DNA of 7,747 nt, taken from Bacteroidetes bacterium QH_1_64_81 (GTDB taxonomy: Bacteria; Bacteroidota; Rhodothermia; Rhodothermales; Salinibacteraceae). The stretch lies in NCBI GenBank assembly GCA_003022655.1, contig PXSX01000180.1, positions 1-7,747 on the forward strand, written 5' to 3'. The notes beneath the pieces were generated by a model that was not told the origin of the DNA, searched no databases, and was given only the letters and a program-made list of their open reading frames with translations. Position 1 is the stretch's first letter. The number at the start of each line of letters is the position of its first letter. Of this stretch, positions 1 to 5,523 are shown in pieces. Both the position numbers and the translations under genes were made by a program.

Positions 1-709
1 CATGACGACGGAGGCCGAGGCGCGGACGCTGGCCGAAATGCTCGTGGCCATCGGGGCTGAGCACGACACGCCCGTGGTGGCGATGATGACGAACATGGAC
101 GTGCCCCTCGGCCGCGCCGTGGGCAACTGGCCGGAGGTCCGGGAGGCCATCGCCTGCCTGCGCGGCGAGCACGCGGAGGCCCCCCTCATGCAAATCGTGC
201 GCGGCCTGGCGGGGGAGATGATTGCGCTGGGCGGGGCCGCCGAGTCGCCCGAGGCGGGGCGAGAGACGGCCCGTGCGGCCCTCGAAAGCGGCGACGCGCT
301 GGAGCGCTTCCGTCGCCTGGTAGAGGCGCAGGGCGGCAATCCGGCGGTCATTGACGACCCGGACACGCGTCCTGACAGCACACCGGTGGCGACCGTGACG
401 GCGCCCGCCGGTGTAGATGGCTACGTAGTGGACCTCGACGCCCGTTCCATCGGGCAGGCCGCCGTGGAACTGGGGGCGGGGCGTCAGAAAAAAGAAGACA
501 CCGTCGATCTCGTCGCCGGCCTCACAGAGCTCAAGAAGCCGGGGGATGCGGTGGAGGACGGAGACGTGCTGGCCCGGCTCCATGCCAGCGAATCGCCCGA
601 TCTCGACGCCGCGCGGACCGCCGTGCTCGACGCGTACTCGTTCTCGGACACACCGCCGGCGTCGAGCGCCGCCTTGAAAGCACGCTACACCCCTGATGGA
701 TGGAGCTGA
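1..709 (+). CDS. deoA: Thymidine / pyrimidine-nucleoside phosphorylase, C-terminal half (5' end outside window)
   Basis: This is the 3' part of a nucleoside phosphorylase gene. The family cleaves thymidine (some members also uridine) with phosphate to the free base and deoxyribose-1-phosphate in cytosolic pyrimidine salvage. About 235 codons are visible, roughly half the usual 430-440 residues. The ATG at base 2 is internal, because the frame is open to the window edge. Visible family signatures are MDVPLGRAVGNWPEVREAI at about residues 33-51, matching the conserved PLGRAVGN-x-x-EVREA stretch. From about residue 126 there is the C-terminal pyrimidine-nucleoside-phosphorylase domain, with GAGRQKKEDTVD and then a Gly-Asp-rich KPGDAVEDGDVLARLH. 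The phosphate-binding N-terminal domain lies off the window. Which base is preferred cannot be told, so deoA versus pdp is open. A 92-bp gap separates it from the next gene, so co-transcription is possible but not shown. Confidence 0.9.
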   Translation, partial: MTTEAEARTLAEMLVAIGAEHDTPVVAMMTNMDVPLGRAVGNWPEVREAIACLRGEHAEAPLMQIVRGLAGEMIALGGAAESPEAGRETARAALESGDALERFRRLVEAQGGNPAVIDDPDTRPDSTPVATVTAPAGVDGYVVDLDARSIGQAAVELGAGRQKKEDTVDLVAGLTELKKPGDAVEDGDVLARLHASESPDLDAARTAVLDAYSFSDTPPASSAALKARYTPDGWS

Positions 710-801
710 ACGATGCAATCTGAGGCGGGGTGTAACAATACGCTGTCGTGCAAAGTATATGAACAACGCGTACACAATCTACTCGACACCGACCCGCTGT
801 T

Positions 802-1587
802 ATGTCTATTTGGTCCCGTCTTAAGCGCGCCGTGAAGTCCCTTTTCGGCGGAGCCGTCTCGGCGATGGAAAATCCCCGTACCATCCTGGAGCAAAACATC
901 CGGGAACTCAATGACCAGGTGCCGGAGATGAACGAAAACATCGCCACGGTGAAGGCGAACAAAATCATGCTCGAGAAAGAGGTCAAGAAGACGAAAGACC
1001 AGGTCGAGCAGCTGTCCAACCGCATCCGCACGGCGCTGAAATCCGACCGTGAGGACATCGCCAAAAAGTACGCAAAGCGGCTCGAAGACAAGAAGGAAGA
1101 TCTGGAGCGAACCCAGGAGCAGCTTGAGGGCGCCGAGCGGGCCTACGAGAAGGCGCTAGAGGTGAAGAAGGCCTTCATGCGCGAGAAAGAGCAGAAAATT
1201 AAGGAGGCCAAGGACGCCCTCCGAGAGCACGAGCGAGCCCAGTGGCAGGCCGAGATTGCCGACACGATGGAGCAGTTTGAAGTCGCGGGGCTTGACCAGA
1301 CCCACGACGAGATGGTCCGCCGTCTCGAAGAGGAGTCGGCGAAGAACGAAGCCCGCATGGAGATGGCCCTCGACTCCGTCGACACCGAGACCCTTCAAAT
1401 TGAAGAAGACGCCGAGGACCTTCGGGCGCAGCAGGTCGTCGACGAGTTCAAGGCCGACATGGGCATGGTCGACGAGGAGGCGCAGGAGACCGAGACGGTC
1501 GAGGAGGAGACCATCGAGATGCCTGAGGACGAAGAGGTCGAGGAGCCGTCGAAGACCATCGGCAAGCAGCGAAGCAAGTCCGAATAG
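802..1587 (+). CDS. pspA: PspA/IM30 (Vipp1) family membrane-remodelling protein
   Basis: This 261-residue protein has the layout of the PspA/IM30 family, ESCRT-III-like proteins that coat and stabilise stressed inner membranes. The N terminus (MSIWSRLKRAVKSLFGGAV) is the expected amphipathic membrane-binding helix. It is followed by the family-typical region AMENPRTILEQNIRELNDQ at about residues 22-40. A long charged coiled coil rich in Glu, Lys and Gln runs to about residue 180. The family is usually about 220-230 residues. The extra length here is a very acidic tail (about 218-250) ending in KTIGKQRSKSE. The KTIG peptide recurs in the next, broken gene. The start at 802 gives the canonical N terminus; there is no Shine-Dalgarno sequence. 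A TATATG at 756-761 in the AT-richer 92-bp leader is a possible -10 box, but no good -35 accompanies it. Family assignment is firm; regulation is inference. Confidence 0.93.
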   Translation: MSIWSRLKRAVKSLFGGAVSAMENPRTILEQNIRELNDQVPEMNENIATVKANKIMLEKEVKKTKDQVEQLSNRIRTALKSDREDIAKKYAKRLEDKKEDLERTQEQLEGAERAYEKALEVKKAFMREKEQKIKEAKDALREHERAQWQAEIADTMEQFEVAGLDQTHDEMVRRLEEESAKNEARMEMALDSVDTETLQIEEDAEDLRAQQVVDEFKADMGMVDEEAQETETVEEETIEMPEDEEVEEPSKTIGKQRSKSE

Positions 1588-1590
1588 CGA

Positions 1591-1689
1591 ATTTGGAGTT
1601 CGGAATTCGGAACGAGGAAGGATTTCGAATCACTGTTCACGGGGCGCTCCTCATTCCACACTCCTCATTCTGCAATCCACATTCGCCAG
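1591..1689. repeat. Inverted pair of degenerate heptamer-period repeat arms
   Basis: The 108-bp gap between pspA and the next gene is patterned. In the left arm GGA recurs exactly every 7 bases (1595, 1602, 1609, 1616), with TTCGGAA twice in a row at 1599-1605 and 1606-1612 by overlap of neighbouring units. In the right arm TCC recurs with the same period (1648, 1655, 1662, 1676; degenerate TCT at 1669 and TCG at 1683). CTCCTCATTC occurs twice in this arm, at 1647-1656 and 1661-1670. GGA on the left and TCC on the right are complementary, so the arms can pair into a long imperfect hairpin around a 22-30 base centre. This looks like a non-coding repeat element, possibly dispersed in the genome. 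A role in RNA stability or attenuation between the two genes is only an inference. Confidence 0.6.
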
Positions 1690-1695
1690 AGTGCC

Positions 1696-2068
1696 ATGAC
1701 CGACGAAGAATTCCAGCGTCTGAAGGAGGCCGAGAAGAAGCACCTGCGCGCCAAGAAGCGTCTCCAACGCACGCTCAAGGCGTTGAAGCAGCGGAACGAG
1801 GTACAGGGCGTGATGCAGCGCATGAAGCAGGGCGCCGTGCGGCTGCTGGGATGAAGACCTGCATGCGGCCGAGGAGGAGCTCCGAGAGGAGCGGGCCGAG
1901 GAACTCGTGCGGCGCATGAAGGCCGAAGAGCAGGCCTCATCTCGTCCCGACCCGTCGGTTCTCAGCGGTGAGGCATCATCCGATTCGGACGGCACCGACG
2001 ATTCCGAGAAGCGAGGGCCAGACAAAACCATCGGCCGCATGGGCGATCTCCGCCCCGACGATTCGTAA
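1696..2068 (+). pseudogene. Small coiled-coil protein with KTIG tail, broken by a one-base frameshift
   Basis: From ATG 1696 the frame reads 52 residues (MTDEEFQRLKEAEKKHLRAK onwards, Lys/Arg/Gln/Glu-rich) and stops at TGA 1852-1854. Immediately after, from 1850, another frame stays open for 72 codons to TAA 2066-2068. It has the same composition (DEDLHAAEEELREERAEELV), then an Asp/Ser-rich linker and DKTIGRMGDLRPDDS at the end. Dropping one G from the GGG at 1848-1850 joins the two into a continuous 123-residue protein with an unbroken helix through the joint. The acidic linker followed by KTIG parallels the tail of the PspA protein upstream, which supports the second frame being genuine coding sequence. 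I read this as one gene disrupted by a +1 indel or a sequence error. Programmed frameshifting is less likely. No family is recognised; its position between two coiled-coil genes suggests a cytosolic partner in the same system. Confidence 0.68.
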
Positions 2069-2122
2069 TCACCGTCGGCCCGATCGCCGCGTCGGGTCCA
2101 CTCCGCAACGCGCCACACCCCC

Positions 2123-3070
2123 ATGGACGAAGACATCAACTACACGAAGGAGGCGCTCTTCAACACCTGGAACCTGGTGTTTTTAATCGCGGTCGCAGCC
2201 GCGGCGGCCGCCCTGGGAGTGATCGAGTTTCTGCCCACCTGGCTTCCACAGCTCATCCTCCTCGTGGGCGGCGGAGCGGAACTGACCTATCTGGGAGTGA
2301 TGCCGCGCACCGAGCGGTTTCAGCGCTACGTGCGCGCCGAGAAGCGGGCTGAGCGCCACCAGGCGCCGTCCCAGCGCGAAATCTTCAGCCAGCTCCGCAA
2401 CCAGAGCCAGCGCCGCTACGCCAAGCTCCGGAAGCTCAAGGACCAGATCCAAATCAACTACCAGAAGCTCAGCTACGCCTCGCAGGGCATTCTCAGCAGC
2501 CACGTCGACAAAATCGACGGGCTTCTCGACTCGTACCTCGACCTTCTGCACCAGCGGGAGCGCTACCGCGACTTCATGGACAGCGCCACCGAGAACCGAA
2601 TCCTGGAGTCGATCGAGTCCTTGAAAAAAGACATGGCCGACGACCCCGATCGTGTGCAGGCCGTGAAGCAGCGGCGGCTTAAGGTGCTGGAGCGGCGGCT
2701 GGCGCGCTTCCGCAAGGCCCACGAAAACCTGGAGATCATCGGCGCGCAGCTCAGCACCATCGAGGATGTGGTGCGCTACATCCACGAGCAGTCCTGGACC
2801 CTGCAGAACCCCGAGGAGGTCACGACGCAGCTCGATACCCTTCTGCAGGAGGTGGAGGAGACGCAGGGCTCCATCCGCGAGATCGAGGATGTCTTTGCCG
2901 CCCCGTCCGACTACCTCGACGAAGGATTGGGGGAGGACATCGAGGCCCTCGACGCGGAGCTAGATGCTGCGACTGAGGCCCCTCTCGACCTTCCGGAGCA
3001 GGACGAGGAAGCAACGTCTGAGACGGACGAGTCGGCAGAGCGGTCGTCGCAGTCCCGCGTCCGCGAGTAG
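2123..3070 (+). CDS. Membrane-hairpin coiled-coil protein of the psp-like cluster (function unknown)
   Basis: This 315-residue protein is not from a family I can name. Near the N terminus are two hydrophobic segments, residues about 17-37 (Ala-rich) and 42-60 (ending LTYLGVMP), separated by a short FLPTWLP turn. They look like a membrane hairpin, leaving both the short N terminus and the long C-terminal part on the same, probably cytosolic, side. Residues about 68-270 are strongly helical and charged (many Gln, Arg, Glu, with Leu spacing typical of coiled coils). The last 45 residues are acidic and Ser/Thr-rich, probably disordered. It lies 54 bp after the frameshifted small coiled-coil gene and in the same direction as pspA. 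A membrane anchor or sensor for the PspA protein is a reasonable inference, but no PspB, PspC or PspF motif is visible. The start at 2123 gives a short polar lead into the first segment; no ribosome binding site is seen. Confidence 0.75.
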   Translation: MDEDINYTKEALFNTWNLVFLIAVAAAAAALGVIEFLPTWLPQLILLVGGGAELTYLGVMPRTERFQRYVRAEKRAERHQAPSQREIFSQLRNQSQRRYAKLRKLKDQIQINYQKLSYASQGILSSHVDKIDGLLDSYLDLLHQRERYRDFMDSATENRILESIESLKKDMADDPDRVQAVKQRRLKVLERRLARFRKAHENLEIIGAQLSTIEDVVRYIHEQSWTLQNPEEVTTQLDTLLQEVEETQGSIREIEDVFAAPSDYLDEGLGEDIEALDAELDAATEAPLDLPEQDEEATSETDESAERSSQSRVRE

Positions 3071-3257
3071 CGATGCCTCACCGCGCGCTGGTTTGGACCT
3101 GTCGGCATGATGAGGCGGCAGGTGCGAACGGTCGTGGACGCGAGGCAGACGGGCTGGCACAAGACGACGCTCGGCGCGAGCGATCGAGCGCAGTGTGCTT
3201 CCTGCGGCTGCGGGCCGGAGCAAACGTGCACCCGGCGACTGACGGTGGTGCGATAAC

Positions 3258-3282
3258 CGGTTCTATCATCTGGAACCGTTTT
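3258..3282 (+). terminator. Candidate Rho-independent terminator after the psp-like cluster
   Basis: CGGTTC at 3258-3263 pairs perfectly with GAACCG at 3273-3278, with one extra G-U pair inside, closing a 7-base loop. TTTT follows directly at 3279-3282. It lies 188 bp after the stop of the membrane coiled-coil gene. The stem is short, so efficiency is uncertain. Confidence 0.5.
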
Positions 3283-3293
3283 GGCGACCGGTC

Positions 3294-3328
3294 AGCGGCC
3301 GAACTTCTCGCCGGGCCGCTCTTCTTTT
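3294..3328 (+). terminator. Second candidate terminator, GC-rich stem with T-rich tail
   Basis: AGCGGCC at 3294-3300 pairs perfectly with GGCCGCT at 3314-3320 around a 13-base loop, and CTTCTTTT follows at 3321-3328. Coming 11 bases after the previous hairpin, the two would work as a tandem terminator for + strand transcription. Confidence 0.5.
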
Positions 3329-3373
3329 GAACGGGGCGGTTTCTCCGGTCCTCGTCTCATAGACGATGGTTTT

Positions 3374-3441
3374 GGGGGCGCTGCGGGAGAGATCCGAGGA
3401 CGACGACAGAACAGCTCCTGGCGTTCTCGCGCAGCGCCTTC
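3374..3441. repeat. Long imperfect hairpin upstream of the toxin-antitoxin operon
   Basis: GGCGCTGCG at 3377-3385 is the exact reverse complement of CGCAGCGCC at 3430-3438. Pairing continues outward with two G-U pairs and a G-C pair to 3374/3441. Inward, after a single G-G mismatch (3386/3429), it continues with GAGA at 3387-3390 against TCTC at 3425-3428 and a G-U pair. A further AGGA/TCCT pair (3397-3400 / 3416-3419) can form inside the loop. No T-tract follows, so this is not a classic terminator. It could be a structured RNA leader, a processing signal, or the relic of a mobile-element end; the function is unknown. Confidence 0.45.
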
Positions 3442-3481
3442 CTAGCGCGACCCTGGCTGGGTGAACCCACGGGCCGAACTC

Positions 3482-3500
3482 AGCGTTATGAGCGTACGCT
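3482..3500. promoter_or_regulatory. Candidate operator of the toxin-antitoxin operon
   Basis: AGCGTACGCT at 3491-3500 is a perfect 10-bp palindrome ending 28 bases before the antitoxin start, and an extra AGCGT half-site lies at 3482-3486. VapBC-type operons are normally autorepressed by antitoxin-toxin complexes bound to palindromes in this position. Binding here is inferred from position and symmetry only. Confidence 0.35.
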
Positions 3501-3528
3501 TTTCCCAAACAGAACCACGCCCTGCGAT

Positions 3529-3753
3529 ATGAAAGTCGAGGTTGAAGAGCACGGCGTGACCGTCCCGAGGGACATGCTCGGCGATGCCGAAGAGGTTGAG
3601 ATCCGAGAAGAAAACGGTCGGATCGTACTTGAACTCATTTCTCAGGCCGGAGATCAGGGGAAAGATCCGGCCCTTGCTCTTGGCCGAGATCCTGTTTCTT
3701 GCGGGGCGCCCGACGCTTCAGAGAACCATGACCGATATCTCTCCGGTGAATGA
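3529..3753 (+). CDS. VapB-type antitoxin
   Basis: This 74-residue protein precedes and overlaps a PIN-domain toxin gene, the standard antitoxin position. The N-terminal 38 residues (MKVEVEEHGVTVPRDMLGDA, then EEVEIREENGRIVLELIS) have the short beta-strand pattern of AbrB/MazE-like or DUF2281-like DNA-binding antitoxins. The C-terminal part, DPALALGRDPV at 46-56 followed by CGAPDASENHDRYL at 58-71, resembles a tail I recall from VapB-type antitoxins common in cyanobacteria and other bacteria. In such systems this tail wraps around the toxin. The stop codon overlaps the toxin start as ATGA at 3750-3753, indicating translational coupling. No Shine-Dalgarno sequence is visible. The likely role is to neutralise the toxin and repress the operon, perhaps through the palindrome at 3491-3500. 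The class of DNA-binding fold is less sure than the antitoxin role. Confidence 0.85.
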   Translation: MKVEVEEHGVTVPRDMLGDAEEVEIREENGRIVLELISQAGDQGKDPALALGRDPVSCGAPDASENHDRYLSGE

Positions 3754-4157
3754 GTCCTGTCTTTTTGGATACCGGCTATTTGATTGCCCTGGAGGCCTCC
3801 GACGACCAGAACCACGAGGAAGCGTCGAGGCACTGGAGGAAGGAAGGGCCGAAGCTCTCCTCCATTGTCACAACCACCTACGTGTTCGATGAGGTCGTGA
3901 CGTTCTTCAACAGCAGAGGCCGCCACGCGAAGGCCGTGGAAATTGGACGGCGGCTCCGCGAAAGCCAGCTGGTGGAGATCGTTCCTGAGACCGAGGTGCT
4001 CCTAGAGGCGGGGTGGTCTCGATTCCGGAACCGACCAGACAAACAATACTCGCTCACGGATTGCATCTCGTTTGTCCTCATGGGACGCCGCGACATCGAA
4101 AAGACCCTGGCCTTCGATCATCACTTCGAGCAGGCTGGATACCAGCTCCTGCCATAA
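3750..4157 (+). CDS. VapC-type PIN-domain ribonuclease toxin
   Basis: This 135-residue protein is a complete PIN domain of normal length. It would be a Mg2+-dependent endoribonuclease that cuts cellular RNA when released from its antitoxin. All four expected acidic residues are present: Asp7 in VFLDTGYLIAL, Glu48 in YVFDEVVTF, Asp104 in YSLTDCISF and Asp123 in LAFDHHFEQAGYQLLP. The closing FDHHF-x-x-AGY-x-x-L stretch is typical of VapC proteins. No residue appears to be lost, so the toxin is probably active. The start overlaps the antitoxin stop by four bases. Base composition looks somewhat less GC-rich than neighbouring genes, and such operons often move horizontally, so acquisition is plausible but not shown. 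The RNA target cannot be read from the sequence. Confidence 0.92.
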   Translation: MSPVFLDTGYLIALEASDDQNHEEASRHWRKEGPKLSSIVTTTYVFDEVVTFFNSRGRHAKAVEIGRRLRESQLVEIVPETEVLLEAGWSRFRNRPDKQYSLTDCISFVLMGRRDIEKTLAFDHHFEQAGYQLLP

Positions 4158-4249
4158 CCGCGCTCTACAGGACTCCTGCTGCGTAGGGCCTTACAGGCTA
4201 GCCCGTTCGTTCGACACGAGAAGCGTCCGCCGGAGACTCCCGTAGGACC

Positions 4250-4271
4250 CACTGCTGGTCTGCTAGCAGTG
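4250..4271. repeat. Short perfect hairpin downstream of the toxin gene
   Basis: CACTGCT at 4250-4256 pairs with AGCAGTG at 4265-4271 around an 8-base loop. No T-tract follows on either strand. It sits between the convergent toxin gene and the 204-codon - strand gene and may protect a transcript end. Confidence 0.35.
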
Positions 4272-4279
4272 TCGCCGCC

Positions 4280-4305
4280 GGAGGAGCCGTCTGAACGGTT
4301 TCTTT
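4280..4305 (+). terminator. Weak candidate terminator of the toxin-antitoxin operon
   Basis: CCGT at 4287-4290 pairs with ACGG at 4295-4298 around the loop CTGA, and TTTCTTT follows at 4299-4305. The purine stretch before the stem can extend the pairing into this T-tract through several G-U pairs. The core stem is only 4 bp, so this is weak. It lies about 120 bp after the toxin stop. Confidence 0.3.
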
Positions 4306-4357
4306 CCGCAGCCCCGCCGGACACGTATGGCACGTTGGCTGGAGGAGGGACGCTCAG

Positions 4358-4972
4358 TCACGATGACCCCGGAGCAACATCCTCCTTCGTCGCCATCGGC
4401 GGCTCTCCCCGGCGCCCGTAGGCGAGGACGAGCTTGAGGTGGGCGACGGTCGGCTTCACGAGGCCCAGGGATTCGAGGCGCTCCTGGGGCGTCTCCGGCA
4501 GCTTCGGCGGACTCACGCGCCCCATCCACAGCTCCATCTTGTCCCCCAGCGCGTGCGGTCCCGGGAATTGGCCTTCGGGCAGGTGCGTCATGTAAAACTC
4601 GCGCTTGCCCTGCAGGCGGTTCTGCACCTCCTCCGCCACGTCCGACAGCTCCGGGCGCTCCTTGGCCACCATCGCTTTGCCGAGGAGGTAGTTCCGGTAC
4701 GTGAACGGCAGGTCGAGGAGCGTCTCGATGATCGTGGAGGCGTGCTCCGGCTCGTCCTGCAGGCCCACCTCGGCCGCGCGGGCCGTCGCCGTCGCCACGA
4801 GCGACAGCGTCTCTTCGGCCACCAGTTCCGGGTCGCTGCCCTCCAGGTCGCCGATGCTTTCGAGGACTGCGTGCGTCAGGTCCTGCGTAAGGCCGAGGGC
4901 GCCGACGGTGGCAAACGAGGTGAACTGTGCCACCCGGTCGTGGGACGCGTCTGGATCGTCAGCGGAGGCCAT
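4358..4972 (-). CDS. Hypothetical protein of 204 residues downstream of moaC
   Basis: I do not recognise this family. The protein is acidic, with no signal peptide or membrane segment, so it is probably cytosolic. Residues about 10-105 look mostly helical, including VAQFTSFATVGALGLTQDLT and ETLLDLPFTYRNYLLGKAMV. A more mixed middle follows around REFYMTHLPEGQFPGPHA (about 124-141). The C-terminal part has a Pro-rich link (SPPKLPETPQERLESLGL) and ends in a charged helix. There is no recognisable catalytic or metal-binding motif. The gene starts 50 bp after the moaC stop in the same direction, so it may share a transcript with moaC, but nothing in it points to molybdenum cofactor work. It is called coding because it is the long frame with balanced composition, whereas the opposing frames are Arg-rich shadows. 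Confidence 0.7.
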   Translation of the reverse strand: MASADDPDASHDRVAQFTSFATVGALGLTQDLTHAVLESIGDLEGSDPELVAEETLSLVATATARAAEVGLQDEPEHASTIIETLLDLPFTYRNYLLGKAMVAKERPELSDVAEEVQNRLQGKREFYMTHLPEGQFPGPHALGDKMELWMGRVSPPKLPETPQERLESLGLVKPTVAHLKLVLAYGRRGEPPMATKEDVAPGSS

Positions 4973-5022
4973 ACAGCGGGGCGAGCGAGCCGAGCAGAAC
5001 GGTGAGGCGCCGAGGGCGTCGA

Positions 5023-5523
5023 TCAGGAGCCGTTCTCCGACTCGCTCTTCCAGTTGCCGCTTTGCCCCCCCGTTTTAGCCCGCAGGTGCACATCCCCGAT
5101 GCGGATGTCTTTGGTGACCGACTTGCACATGTCGTAGATCGTAAGCCCGGCAATGGAGACCGCCGTGAGCGCCTCCATCTCTACCCCCGTCACGCCGAAG
5201 GACTTGGCAAAGGCCCGAATGTCGATGGCCTGCTCCTCCTCGTTGAATGTGAAGTCGACCTCCACGCTGTTGATCGTGACATCGTGGCAAAGAGGGACGA
5301 GCTTATCGGTTTGTTTCGCCCCCATAATGCCGGCAATCTGAGCCGTCGTAAGGACATCTCCCTTTTTAATGTCGTGCTCGCGGACGCGTCGGTACGCCTC
5401 CTCGCCCAGATGCACGCGCCCAGCGGCGACGGCAGTCCGGGCCGAGTCAGACTTCTGAGACACGTCCGTCATGCGGACGCCCTCCTCGCGGTCGAGAGGC
5501 GTAAGCGTAGAGGAGTCAGCCAT
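5023..5523 (-). CDS. moaC: Cyclic pyranopterin monophosphate synthase MoaC
   Basis: This is a 166-residue MoaC of normal length. With MoaA it converts GTP, through 3',8-cyclo-dihydro-GTP, to cyclic pyranopterin monophosphate, the first stable intermediate of molybdenum cofactor synthesis in the cytosol. Conserved features line up with E. coli MoaC at a constant offset of three: MTDVSQK near the start, Lys54 in KKGDVLTTAQIAGI, His80 in LVPLCHDV, Glu115 and Glu117 in TGVEMEALTAVS, and Asp131 and Lys134 in LTIYDMCKSVTKDI. These correspond to the E. coli active-site residues Lys51, His77, Glu112, Glu114, Asp128 and Lys131. The start at 5523 is chosen because MADSSTLTPLDREEGVRMTD matches the usual N-terminal length. 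The frame remains open to 5679, but that extra stretch has no family resemblance. No other moa genes are in the window, so moaC stands apart from a cofactor operon here. Confidence 0.95.
   Translation of the reverse strand: MADSSTLTPLDREEGVRMTDVSQKSDSARTAVAAGRVHLGEEAYRRVREHDIKKGDVLTTAQIAGIMGAKQTDKLVPLCHDVTINSVEVDFTFNEEEQAIDIRAFAKSFGVTGVEMEALTAVSIAGLTIYDMCKSVTKDIRIGDVHLRAKTGGQSGNWKSESENGS

Larger units (their letters stand above)
3071..3528. other. 458-bp gene-free region
   Basis: No convincing gene is seen on either strand. Open frames here (for example 3073-3330 on + and 3266-3508 on -) have shuffled Arg/Ala/Ser-rich composition typical of non-coding GC-rich DNA. The region contains terminator-like hairpins between 3258 and 3373, a long imperfect hairpin at 3374-3441, and a small palindrome before the next gene, each listed separately where strong enough. 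A weaker hairpin at 3352-3366 (TCGTCT, loop CAT, AGACGA) is followed by TGGTTTT. The region marks the boundary between the psp-like cluster and the toxin-antitoxin operon. Confidence 0.6.

Noticed and set aside
1846..1858. Programmed +1 frameshift like that of prfB
   Set aside because: A glycine tRNA on GGA would have to re-pair on GAT, which is a poor match, and no Shine-Dalgarno-like stimulator is placed upstream; a simple indel is more likely.
3073..3330. 85-codon + strand open frame just after the membrane coiled-coil gene
   Set aside because: Composition is shuffled Arg/Ala/Gly with no domain, it spans two terminator-like hairpins, and random frames of this length are common in GC-rich DNA.
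3374..3500. Possible integron attC site before the toxin-antitoxin module
   Set aside because: The hairpin lacks the RYYYAAC/GTTRRRY core pair; the nearby GTTATGA does not fit the core, no equivalent site follows the module, and no integrase is present.
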